A stretch of DNA of 64,000 bases. Origin: Gammaproteobacteria bacterium (GTDB lineage: Bacteria; Pseudomonadota; Gammaproteobacteria; Xanthomonadales; SZUA-36). Position 1 is the stretch's first letter, and each line of letters opens with the position of its first letter. This document shows positions 47,224-56,190 of the stretch, piece after piece. A model generated the notes under the pieces. It saw only the letters and a list, made by a program, of their open reading frames with translations. It made no database searches and was not told the DNA's origin. The stretch lies in NCBI GenBank assembly GCA_030431095.1, contig JAUIJU010000006.1:42664-106663 (forward strand). Direction: 5' to 3'. The position numbers and the translations under genes are program-made.

Positions 47224-48588
47224 TCAGTAAGATTCGTCTGGGGGGTGGGGGCCGGCCATTGGGTCGGCCCCTGTTTCGTTGTCCTTCCCGTCCGCCGCGC
47301 GCCGGACCTCGAACGGGCCACCGGGCCCGTTGCGCAGCATGACCTCGCGGTGCGGATAGGGAATGTGAATGTCGTGTTCCTTGAAGGCGTCCCACAGGGC
47401 CAGCAACACGGTACCGCGGATATTGGTCAGTCCCTGCCTCGGGTCGGTGATCCAGAAGCGCAGGATGAAGTTCAGGGACGAATCGCCGAAGGCCGTCAGC
47501 CAGCACACCGGCGTACGTCCCGAGTAAACCCGCCGGCACGCCGAGGCCGCTTCGATGGACAGCCTGATGACCTCGTGCGGATCGGCGTCGTAACTGACCC
47601 CGAATTCCACGTCCAGGCGCACCAGCTGGTCCGAAAACGACCAGTTCACCACCTGGGTGGTGATGAAGTCTTCGTTGGGAATCAGGTACTCACGTCCATC
47701 GCGGGTGACCACCGACACGAAACGCGCGCGCAGCTCGCGTATCCAGCCGAAGGTTTCGCCCAGGGTAATGGTGTCGCCCGGCTTGATGGATCGGTCCATC
47801 AGGATGATGATCCCGGAGATGAAATTGGAGACCACTTTCTGCAGCCCGAAGCCCAGGCCCACGCCGATGGCGCCGGAGAACACGGCGAAAATGGTCAGGT
47901 CGATGCCCAGGCTGGAAATTCCCACCAGCACGGCGGCCGTGATCAGGGCGATCTTCACCACCTTGCCCAGCAGCACGCGCAGCGAAGGCGACAGGTCCTC
48001 GAAGCCTTCCAGGCGGCGCTCCAGGAAATTGCCCACGGTGATCGCGCCCCACAGCAGCACGCCCATCAGCAGCAGCATCTTGACGATCAGCAGGGCAGAC
48101 AGGCGGAACCCGCCCACGGCGAAGCCCGCCGCGTCCAGCAGCCGCGCCATGTCGTCGTCGATGTTGAGCACCACCAGGGCCACGTAGACCCACACCACGC
48201 CGGCCACCAGGCCACTCAGGGCGCGGTTGCGAATCATCCGGGAGACCAGCGCGATGGCCAGCCAGGCCAGGGCCAGGATCAGGGTGGTCTTGATCAGGTA
48301 CTGCGAGCCCGGCCAGCCGATGGAGCGGGTCAGCAACAGGGTGATTCCGCTGAGCGCCACGAAAAACAGCCATTCCATCCGCCGCAGGAACAGCGACAGC
48401 ACCCGCAGCAGTCGCGGGTTGGGATCGCGGATGGCGCGGATACGCTTTTCCAGGCGCGGCTTGAAGGCGCGCGCCAGCTGCCAGCTGACGACCAGCAGGA
48501 ACGTCACGATCAGCAATTGCATCAGGATCTGGGCGCTGCCGAGAAAATCCAGCAGGCGCTGCCCCAGTTCCCTGGCGAGGTACATCAT
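47224..48588 (-). CDS. MscS-family mechanosensitive ion channel
   Basis: IFAVFSGAIGVGLGFGLQKVVSNFISGIIILMDRSIKPGDTITLGETFGWIRELRARFVSVVTRDGREYLIPNEDFITTQVVNWS. Confidence 0.93.
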   Translation of the reverse strand: MMYLARELGQRLLDFLGSAQILMQLLIVTFLLVVSWQLARAFKPRLEKRIRAIRDPNPRLLRVLSLFLRRMEWLFFVALSGITLLLTRSIGWPGSQYLIKTTLILALAWLAIALVSRMIRNRALSGLVAGVVWVYVALVVLNIDDDMARLLDAAGFAVGGFRLSALLIVKMLLLMGVLLWGAITVGNFLERRLEGFEDLSPSLRVLLGKVVKIALITAAVLVGISSLGIDLTIFAVFSGAIGVGLGFGLQKVVSNFISGIIILMDRSIKPGDTITLGETFGWIRELRARFVSVVTRDGREYLIPNEDFITTQVVNWSFSDQLVRLDVEFGVSYDADPHEVIRLSIEAASACRRVYSGRTPVCWLTAFGDSSLNFILRFWITDPRQGLTNIRGTVLLALWDAFKEHDIHIPYPHREVMLRNGPGGPFEVRRAADGKDNETGADPMAGPHPPDESY

Positions 48589-48783
48589 GCGTTCGATGGT
48601 GGGGTCCCCCGGTCCGAATCGGATTCCATGCTAAACCATTCGGCGTGATCCTGGCGTTGACGCAAGCTGCGTGACGGAATGGTGTCCGCAATGACCCGAT
48701 CGGCGGCCAGACCGTTGCTTTTATCGCCGCGTGCGGACACCATAATGCACATCCTGATCGCACCCTGGAAAGGAGGAATGCTC

Positions 48784-49083
48784 ATGGCGAGCGAAGGTTA
48801 TCACGAGCCCCTGGAGGAGCTCAGCGACGAAACACGAGACATGCACCGGGCCATCGTATCCCTCATGGAGGAACTCGAAGCGGTGGACTGGTATCAGCAG
48901 CGCGTGGACGCCTGCAAAGACGAAGAATTGAAGAAGATCCTGGCCCACAACCGAGACGAGGAGAAGGAGCACGCCGCCATGGTGATCGAATGGATCCGGC
49001 GACGTGACCCCAAGTTCGACGAGGAATTGCGGGACTACCTGTTCACGGAGGGCCCGATCGGCCATCATCACGAAGACCACTGA
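48784..49083 (+). CDS. EncFtn-like (encapsulin-associated ferritin-like) protein
   Basis: MASEGYHEPLEELSDETRDMHRAIVSLMEELEAVDWYQQRVDACKDEELKKILAHNRDEEKEHAAMVIEWIRRRDPKFDEELRDYLFTEGPI; strong SD GGAAAGGAGG. Confidence 0.85.
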   Translation: MASEGYHEPLEELSDETRDMHRAIVSLMEELEAVDWYQQRVDACKDEELKKILAHNRDEEKEHAAMVIEWIRRRDPKFDEELRDYLFTEGPIGHHHEDH

Positions 49084-49185
49084 TCCCTGATCGCCACGTG
49101 CCGAAATGGCGCGCATGGCATGAAATTATTGATGCGTGGTTTATACTTTTGACTCGCACCCTGTTTAGCATCCAAGAGAGACCTC

Positions 49186-50097
49186 ATGAAACATACAACG
49201 CGTCTTGTATTGATTTTGCTCGTAGTTCTCACCACCGCGGCCTGTTCGACGCCCGGTGCGAAAAATTTCACCAGTTCACGCCTTAACTGCGCGCTGCTCG
49301 GCGGCGCGTTGGGCGGCGGCGCCGGCGCCTTCGACGATTCCGACACCGCTGTTGCCGGTGCGGTCATCGGTGCGGCCATCGGCGCCATCTTCTGCGGTGA
49401 CAAGGACACCGACGGCGACGGCGTGAAAGATGGCAAGGACCAGTGCCCCGGCACGCCCCCGGGTTCCCCGGTGGACGAGTTCGGCTGCGAATTCGATGAC
49501 GACGGCGACGGCGTCGTGAACAGTGAGGACCGCTGCCCGAATACGCCCAAGGGCGTGGCTGTCGATTCCCGTGGTTGCGAACGTGACGACGACAACGACG
49601 GCGTCGGCAACAGCAAGGACCGTTGCCCCGGTACGCCGGCTGGCGCCAAGGTCGACCAGTACGGCTGCGCCGACACCGACAAGGACGGCGTCAACGACTA
49701 CCGTGACAAGTGCCCGAACACGGCGCCTGGCATGGCGGTCGACAACGACGGCTGCGACCTCGACAAGGAATATCGCCTGGAAGGCGTGAACTTCGAGTTC
49801 GACTCGGCCACGCTGACGGCCGAGGCCAAGGCCAAGCTGGATGACGACGTGCAGATCCTGCTGCGCCACTCCGACCTGAAGGTTGAGATCGCAGGTCACA
49901 CCGACAGCGTCGGCGCCGAGTCCTACAACGAAGGCCTGTCACTGCGCCGCGCCACCTCCGTGCGTGACTACCTGGTGGAGAAGGGCGCCAACCGCGCCAA
50001 CCTGACCGTCAAGGGGTACGGCGAGTCCGCCCCGGTGGCCAGCAACGACACCAGCGAAGGCCGGGCCCAGAACCGGCGCGTGGAGTTCCGTCACTAA
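49186..50097 (+). CDS. OmpA-family protein with thrombospondin type 3-like repeats
   Basis: Lipobox-like TTAAC; DKDTDGDGVKDGKDQCPGTPPGSPVDEFGC repeats; C-terminal OmpA domain IAGHTDSVGAESYNEGLSLRRATSVRDYLVEKG. Confidence 0.93.
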   Translation: MKHTTRLVLILLVVLTTAACSTPGAKNFTSSRLNCALLGGALGGGAGAFDDSDTAVAGAVIGAAIGAIFCGDKDTDGDGVKDGKDQCPGTPPGSPVDEFGCEFDDDGDGVVNSEDRCPNTPKGVAVDSRGCERDDDNDGVGNSKDRCPGTPAGAKVDQYGCADTDKDGVNDYRDKCPNTAPGMAVDNDGCDLDKEYRLEGVNFEFDSATLTAEAKAKLDDDVQILLRHSDLKVEIAGHTDSVGAESYNEGLSLRRATSVRDYLVEKGANRANLTVKGYGESAPVASNDTSEGRAQNRRVEFRH

Positions 50098-50140
50098 GGC
50101 GGGCGACACGCACCGCGGGCCCGCGTGGCCCGGAATGAAA

Positions 50141-50174
50141 AAACGCGGCGGTGAAATCACCGCCGCGTTTTTTT
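50141..50174. terminator. Strong Rho-independent terminator, probably bidirectional
   Basis: AAACGCGGCGGTGA-AA-TCACCGCCGCGTTT plus T-tract; sits between convergent ompA-like and TonB receptor genes. Confidence 0.92.
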
Positions 50175-50208
50175 GTGTCTGCGTTTCCGCGGAAACGCGA
50201 TTCCTTTC

Positions 50209-53028
50209 TCAGAGGTCGACCTGCACTCCCAGCAGCGCGTTCCAGCCGTACACCTCGTTCTCGGCCAGGCGGCCGAATCCGTCGCCCGACAGGTAGCGCA
50301 GCGGCTCATCGGTGATGTTGATCACTTCCAGGAACACCGTCCAGGAATCGCCGATGGCGTAGCTGGTCTTGAAGTCCAGCTGGCTGTGCGAGGCGACGTA
50401 GATGTCCTCGTTCAGGTCGCCGCCCACTTCGTCCAGGTACTCGCTGCGATAGGACCACGCCAGGCGCGCCTCGAAGCCGCTGCGCTCGAAATACAGCGCG
50501 GCATTGCCGATGTGGTCGGGCTGCAGGAAGAACGGCAGTTTCTCGTCGCGGTCGAACACCGTGGCCTCGCTGTCGGAGTAGGTGTAGTTCAGACCCACGC
50601 CGAAACCGTTCCAGGGCGAGGGCAGCGCCACGAACTGCTGCTGGTAGTTCAGCTCGATGCCGGTGATTTCGCCGCTCTCGGCGTTCTCCGGCCGGGTGCG
50701 CTCCAGTTCGGCGAAGAAGCGGCCGCCAAATTCGATCTCCTCGAAGCTTTCGGTGCGGCTGTAGATCGGACGGTCGATGTCCTTGTGAAACACGCCCGCC
50801 GAGACCAGGCCGCCTGAAGGCAGGTAATACTCGATGGAGAAATCCAGGTTGGTCGACTCCAGGCGGTCCAGTTCCGGGTTGCCTTCTTCCAGTTCGCCCT
50901 CGAGCTCGTCGTCGTCGTTCGGTTCGAACTCGAAGATCTGGTACGGAACCAGCTGCACGTACGCGGGCCTGCCAATGGTCTTGGTGGCGCCGGCGCGTAC
51001 CACCAGTTCGTCGGTGGGCCGCCAGGCGACGATCAGGCTGGGCAGGGTGTCGGTGTAGGACTGGCTGCCGGTGGTCGGCACGGCCTGGACGAAATCACCG
51101 TCATCAAATTCCAGGGCGAACGCGCTGTAGTCCGACTCGGTGCGCTCCACGCGCACCCCGCCGGTCACGGTCCACGTCCCGGTGTCGATGCTGCCCATGA
51201 AGTAGGCGGCCGTGACGTCCTCGTCCACGGTGAAATCCTCGCCGAAGTTCTCCGCGCTGGTGTCGTCGGCGTTGATCTCGAAGTCACCCTGGTTGGCGTT
51301 GAAGAAATCTTCCGCGGCGGGGAGATTCACGATCGGGCCGAAGGTGTAGAAACCCGGCCGCACCGAGTTGTAGAAGTTGCTGCGGCCCGGGGCGGAAAAC
51401 ATGGACAGGAACAGGTCGTCGGCGAACCCGTCGTAAATCGGGCCGCCCAGGTCGCTGGTCTTTTCCCGGGAAGTCCTTTTCACCCCGCCCTTGAGGTACC
51501 CGCTGGACTGCGCGCCAAACGTCACGTCGTGACGCAGGTCGGCCTGCAGGATGCGCAGGTCTTCCTCGACGATCTGGTGGTTGCGGGCGACCTCGTTGAA
51601 TTCCCAGAACGCCGGATCCTGGAACGCGCCGTCGGTGTCGATGCGCGGGAAGTAGTCCGAGGTGTCGTACGCCATGGGCAGCGAATCCTCGACCTCGAAG
51701 CTCCACTCGATGTCGAAAGGCGTGTCCTGTTCCGTTTCGCCGGCCGTGGCGTTCAGGGTCAGCGTGGTGTTGCCGCCGAACACGAACTCTCCGCCGAGCG
51801 TCGACTGGGCAATGGACTGCTTTTCCAGCCGGTGCTTGTAGGTTTTCTCGCCCTCGCCCTCGGTGAACAGGCCGGAGGTGGCGGTCTGGTTCTCCAGGTC
51901 GCCCTCGCGGTAATCGTAGACGGTCTCGATGCGGTCCTCGAGGTCCTCGAAACGGTTCCACAGGTTGCGGAACCAGACCTGAACGGTGTCCGTGGGACGC
52001 CACTCGAAGTTGGCCACGATGCCCTGGCGTTCACGTTCCAGCGTGTAGTCGCGCAGCACCAGGTCTTCGGGCACGAAATAATCGCCTTCCTCTTCCCAGA
52101 CGTTGCCCTGCACATTCTCTGATCGGTATTCGCGGAAGCTGTAACTGCCCGAAAGCAGGATGCCGAACTGGTCGTCGGAACCGAACACCTGGCCCCAGGC
52201 CAGCGAGGCGCCGTAGGGGCTTTCCTCGTTCAGGTCGTAGTAGCCGTACTCAGCCGCGGCGGAAAACATGAAGCCGTCCTCGTCGTCGTAGGGGCTCGGC
52301 GTGACCAGGTTCACCGCGCCACCGATGGAGTTGCCGTCCATGTCCGAGGTGACGGTCTTGACCACTTCCAGCTTGGCCAGGATGTTCGCGGGAATGGTGT
52401 CCAGGGCGATGCGGCGGTCGTCGGCTTCCGGGGCGCCGATGGTCTGGCCGTCCACGGTCACGTTGTTCAGACCCGGATCGATGCCGCGCACCGCCACGTA
52501 GCGGCCTTCGCCCTGGTCGATGGTGATGGAAATGCCGGGCACGCGCTGCAGCGCCTCGGCGGCGTTCTGGTCGGGCAGTTTGCCGGCATCGTCGGCGGTG
52601 ATGGAGTCTTTCACGACGTCGGCGGTCATTTTGTCCTGCACCGCGCTGAGCTGGGCGGCACGGAAGCCCTCCACCAGCACTTCCTCGGTGACCGACACGG
52701 CGCTCAGCCCGAGGTCCACCGTCGCGGCGCTGTCGCCGACACCGACCTGCAGTTCACCGGGGCTGTAGCCCACGTAGGTGACCAGCAGCGTGTATTCTCC
52801 GGCGGGCAGGGTGCCGAACTGGTAGCGACCCGAGGAGTCGGTGACCACGCGCCGGTTCAATTCCTGGATGCGCACTTCCGCCGCCGCCAGGGGGCGATTG
52901 GTGGCGCTGTCGACGATGCGCCCCTGCAGCAGGGCGTCGGCCAGGGCGGTGGATGACAGGCCCATCAGGGCCAGGGCGCAGCCCGCCGCCAGCGGCGTTC
53001 TGCGCAGGAAAGTACTGGATGGAGACAT
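50209..53028 (-). CDS. TonB-dependent receptor with N-terminal carboxypeptidase-regulatory-like domain
   Basis: LLQGRIVDSATNRPLAAAEVRIQELNRRVVTDSSGRYQFGTLPAGEYTLLV; plug DAGKLPDQNAAEALQRVPGISI; C-terminal beta-barrel. Confidence 0.93.
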   Translation of the reverse strand: MSPSSTFLRRTPLAAGCALALMGLSSTALADALLQGRIVDSATNRPLAAAEVRIQELNRRVVTDSSGRYQFGTLPAGEYTLLVTYVGYSPGELQVGVGDSAATVDLGLSAVSVTEEVLVEGFRAAQLSAVQDKMTADVVKDSITADDAGKLPDQNAAEALQRVPGISITIDQGEGRYVAVRGIDPGLNNVTVDGQTIGAPEADDRRIALDTIPANILAKLEVVKTVTSDMDGNSIGGAVNLVTPSPYDDEDGFMFSAAAEYGYYDLNEESPYGASLAWGQVFGSDDQFGILLSGSYSFREYRSENVQGNVWEEEGDYFVPEDLVLRDYTLERERQGIVANFEWRPTDTVQVWFRNLWNRFEDLEDRIETVYDYREGDLENQTATSGLFTEGEGEKTYKHRLEKQSIAQSTLGGEFVFGGNTTLTLNATAGETEQDTPFDIEWSFEVEDSLPMAYDTSDYFPRIDTDGAFQDPAFWEFNEVARNHQIVEEDLRILQADLRHDVTFGAQSSGYLKGGVKRTSREKTSDLGGPIYDGFADDLFLSMFSAPGRSNFYNSVRPGFYTFGPIVNLPAAEDFFNANQGDFEINADDTSAENFGEDFTVDEDVTAAYFMGSIDTGTWTVTGGVRVERTESDYSAFALEFDDGDFVQAVPTTGSQSYTDTLPSLIVAWRPTDELVVRAGATKTIGRPAYVQLVPYQIFEFEPNDDDELEGELEEGNPELDRLESTNLDFSIEYYLPSGGLVSAGVFHKDIDRPIYSRTESFEEIEFGGRFFAELERTRPENAESGEITGIELNYQQQFVALPSPWNGFGVGLNYTYSDSEATVFDRDEKLPFFLQPDHIGNAALYFERSGFEARLAWSYRSEYLDEVGGDLNEDIYVASHSQLDFKTSYAIGDSWTVFLEVINITDEPLRYLSGDGFGRLAENEVYGWNALLGVQVDL

Positions 53029-53173
53029 GGTGGGTGTCCTTCAGGTCGATTGACGGTGTCCGCGCCGCGCGGTCGGCGACTTACGGAAGGCTCAGGCCCG
53101 TGCAAAGGGACCCAATCCCCCCATTTTCAGGGGGGTACATGACACTTTGGTGACAGGCGGGCGCCCGAAGGGA

Positions 53174-55225
53174 TCAGTCGAGTTGCAGGGACTCGCTGAT
53201 GGCGTGCCAGGGAACGATCTTGAAGTTTTGACGTTCGCGCGGGGCCAGGTTCCGTCCGTCCTGCACCACCAGCAGGCCTTGCGGATAGTCCGGGCCCAGC
53301 GGGGCGCTGGTGACTTCCAGCCCGTCGGTCTCGGAGGCGCCGTCGATGCCGTCGCCGGCAACGATGAAAAACTCGCCCACGTAGGCATGATCGCCGGCGC
53401 GCTGATACAGCAGGTAGCTGTCGTTGCCCTGGTTGGACGCCACCAGGTAGCCGCTGCCGTCGGCGCGTTTCCACAGGGCCAGGCCCTCCACGTCCGGCAC
53501 CAGGCGGTCATGCTCGAAACTGTCGACCAGGATTCGGTCGAGGCCGTCGGCGGTCTCCGCGGAATACTTCCAGATGCCGTGTTCTTCTTCGGCGATGAAC
53601 AGCGTGCCGTGCTCGTCATCGGCCACGCAGCCCTCGGCCTGGGCGCCGACCGGGATTTCCCGCAACAGCTCGTGGGCGATGCCGCCCTGGCCGTCGTCAG
53701 TGAGCAGAAACTGCAATGCGCGCCCGTCGTCGGCGTTGTTGACGACGACCTGGTAGCTGCCGTCCCGTTCGCTGCGGTACAGGCACAGGCCGTAAGGGTC
53801 GGCCAGGTCGGTCGCGATGAAGCTGTCCGTCAGCTCGGTCAGCGTGCGCGCCGCGCCGTCGAGCAGGAACAGGGCCACGCCGTGGCGGGTGCGGTCGCTG
53901 CCGGCCACCAGCGTGTGCTCGTTTGCGCCGAGTACGAAGCCGTCGCGCAGATCCACGTTGTTGATCCGTCCGGCCGGTGTGAAACCCAGGTCGTTGCCCT
54001 GCAGGTCGTAGAGGTGAATGCCGCCCTGTTTGTCGCTACCCAGCACCAGGCTGCGTGCCGGGTCACCGGGGTGAACCCAGATGGCCGGGTCGTCGGCGGC
54101 GTCGCCGTGGTGGGTGACGGGCCCCGTTTCCACCGTGGGTTGCACGGCCACCGGCGCCAGGCCGCCAAGGGTGTCGGGCGTGAACGCCGGGGACAGGCCC
54201 AGAGCCGAAGCGACATCGTCCCAGGCCAGCACCCGGACGCCACGGCTGTCCGGGCCGTCGTCCTCGTCGGCGATGGCCAACAGGACCCGGCCGTCGGGCG
54301 CGGCCACGGACAGGCCTTCGGCCTCACCCAGGTTCGGCACGGTGAAGGCATGGCGCACGGCGCCGTCGGCGGTGTCGATCACGGCGATGCGGGCGGCTTC
54401 CACGTCGGACACCAGAAGCCAGGCGGCGCCGTCGCCGGCCGGCACCAGCGCCAGGCCCTTGAGTTCCTCGCCCAGTTCACCGTGCGGCGCGGTCGGCGCC
54501 ACCGAAGTGAAGGACGGGTCACTTTCCGGCTCGGCCCCGGTGCGCCACACGCCCAGGGATTCGTGAACCAGGTACAGGTCGCGGCGCGCGGTATCGACCA
54601 CGCAATGGGCGGCGCCTTTGCCGGCCGGCAGGCTGCGCAGGCGTTGCGCGGCGCCGCCGGCGTTCGCGGACAGGCCCCATTGCTGGACCTCGCCGCTGTC
54701 GGTGACCACGAACAGTTGCCAGGTTCGCGACAGCGGGCTGAAGGTGTGGCACAGGCCGGTCACCTCGTCGCCGGCGTCCAGCGAAGGTACATCCAGGCGC
54801 TCCAGGCGGAGGGGGTCGCCACCAAAACGGTGCAGGCTGACCTGGCCGCTGCCGCCTTCGGCGATCGCCACCAGGGCGCCCTCGGCGAGCGCGGACGGCG
54901 CATCGGCCAGGGTGTTGCCGTCGAGCACCTCGACGAGTTCCGTGTTGACGGCGCGTTCGCGTCCGATCTCCGCGCCGTCGGCGTCGAACCAGGCCAGGCC
55001 ATTCTCGCCCAACGCGGCCAGTACGACCGGGTTGTCGCCCACGCTCACCACGGCGGCGTCCGACGGTGAGGAAAGGCCCTGGGGAATGGCGCGTACCGCG
55101 TCGGGCACGATGGCGGGATGGTGCCCATTAACGTGGTGCGCGAATGCCGTGGCAAAAGGGGCAGTCAGCGCCAGCAGCAGGGTCGACAGGGTAGAACGGA
55201 TCGGGACAGGCGAAGACGGGGCCAT
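53174..55225 (-). CDS. Beta-propeller phytase-like 3-phytase, apparently dual-domain
   Basis: Signal peptide from MAPSSPVPIRS; DDPAIWVHPGDPARSLVLGSDKQGGIHLYDLQG, GRINNVDLRDGF, DDEHGTLFIAEEEHGIWKYSAE, DVEGLALW; extra upstream propeller-like half. Confidence 0.88.
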   Translation of the reverse strand: MAPSSPVPIRSTLSTLLLALTAPFATAFAHHVNGHHPAIVPDAVRAIPQGLSSPSDAAVVSVGDNPVVLAALGENGLAWFDADGAEIGRERAVNTELVEVLDGNTLADAPSALAEGALVAIAEGGSGQVSLHRFGGDPLRLERLDVPSLDAGDEVTGLCHTFSPLSRTWQLFVVTDSGEVQQWGLSANAGGAAQRLRSLPAGKGAAHCVVDTARRDLYLVHESLGVWRTGAEPESDPSFTSVAPTAPHGELGEELKGLALVPAGDGAAWLLVSDVEAARIAVIDTADGAVRHAFTVPNLGEAEGLSVAAPDGRVLLAIADEDDGPDSRGVRVLAWDDVASALGLSPAFTPDTLGGLAPVAVQPTVETGPVTHHGDAADDPAIWVHPGDPARSLVLGSDKQGGIHLYDLQGNDLGFTPAGRINNVDLRDGFVLGANEHTLVAGSDRTRHGVALFLLDGAARTLTELTDSFIATDLADPYGLCLYRSERDGSYQVVVNNADDGRALQFLLTDDGQGGIAHELLREIPVGAQAEGCVADDEHGTLFIAEEEHGIWKYSAETADGLDRILVDSFEHDRLVPDVEGLALWKRADGSGYLVASNQGNDSYLLYQRAGDHAYVGEFFIVAGDGIDGASETDGLEVTSAPLGPDYPQGLLVVQDGRNLAPRERQNFKIVPWHAISESLQLD

Positions 55226-55340
55226 GAAGTCAGCTCCAGGGTTGTGGGTTGGCATCGGCGTCGGGCAGTCTCCCGCGCCCATGTGACCGTTTCGTGAACG
55301 ACGCGCGGTCTGGTGCGCGCGTCGTCGGGGAATCGGGGTT

Positions 55341-55709
55341 TCAGTCCTCGGTGACCTGGCGTTGCATCTGGTCGAGGTAGGCATCCAGTTCCGCGGCGGA
55401 ACTGAACACCGATTGCACCGGGACCGCCTTGACGATGTCGAAGACCTTGCGCACCTGCGGCGAGGGTTCGCTGACCACGAATCGTCCACCATGCTCTTTC
55501 ATCATCTTTTTGAGCTGGAACACGCAGCGCAATCCGGCGGAGGAGATGTAGTCCAGGTCCCGGAGGTTGAGCACCAGCACGGGGGGTGGGTGCTCGGCCA
55601 GGGCGTCGATCACCGGCCGCATCTGCGGCGCGGTGTCCGTGTCGAGTTCGCCGACGAGGTGCAGGCGGGCGGTGGTGCCCTGGGTGTCGTGTTCGATGAT
55701 CAGCGGCAT
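55341..55709 (-). CDS. STAS-domain anti-sigma factor antagonist-like protein
   Basis: LHLVGELDTDTAPQMRPVIDAL; VLNLRDLDYISSAGLRCVFQLKKMMKEHGG. Confidence 0.92.
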   Translation of the reverse strand: MPLIIEHDTQGTTARLHLVGELDTDTAPQMRPVIDALAEHPPPVLVLNLRDLDYISSAGLRCVFQLKKMMKEHGGRFVVSEPSPQVRKVFDIVKAVPVQSVFSSAAELDAYLDQMQRQVTED

Positions 55710-55743
55710 GGCTTGGGGTTCCTGGTCGCTTATCCGTTGGTTT

Positions 55744-56190
55744 TCAGGGCCTGGACAGGGTGAGTTCCAGGCGGTTCATGCCGTCCACGCGGCTGTAGTT
55801 CACGCGTTCCGCCAGCGAACGGACCAGCAGGATGCCCATGCCGCCTTCGCAGCGTTCCTCGTCCCCCAGGTCCTGTTCCTGTTCGCCGAGGGGGTCGAAG
55901 GCCACCCCGGGATCTTCGAACACCAGGTCCAGCCGGTCCGGCCAGATGCGCCAGCTGACCGTGGCGGGCTTGCCGTCTTCGCGAGCGCCGCTGTATTTGA
56001 CCACATTGGTCATCACCTCTTCCACGACCAGCCGCAGGTCTGAGGCGGCGCAGGGGCGCGCACCGGCCGTTTCGAGTTGCCGGGTCAGGCGTTTCAGCAC
56101 CGACTGGTGGCAGTCGGGCGCCAGCTTCACGTCCAGCGCGCCCTCGACCGGATCCGCCACCGTCAAGACGCGTCTCCGGGCGCGTGCCAC
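55744..56190 (-). CDS. RsbW-like HATPase_c serine kinase/anti-sigma regulatory protein
   Basis: LRLVVEEVMTNVVKYSG; EDPGVAFDPL; GGMGILLVRSLAERVNYSR. Confidence 0.9.
   Translation of the reverse strand: MARARRRVLTVADPVEGALDVKLAPDCHQSVLKRLTRQLETAGARPCAASDLRLVVEEVMTNVVKYSGAREDGKPATVSWRIWPDRLDLVFEDPGVAFDPLGEQEQDLGDEERCEGGMGILLVRSLAERVNYSRVDGMNRLELTLSRP

Noticed and set aside
53147-55069. 640-aa plus-strand ORF antisense to the phytase
   Set aside because: Shadow ORF; the minus-strand phytase has diagnostic motifs.
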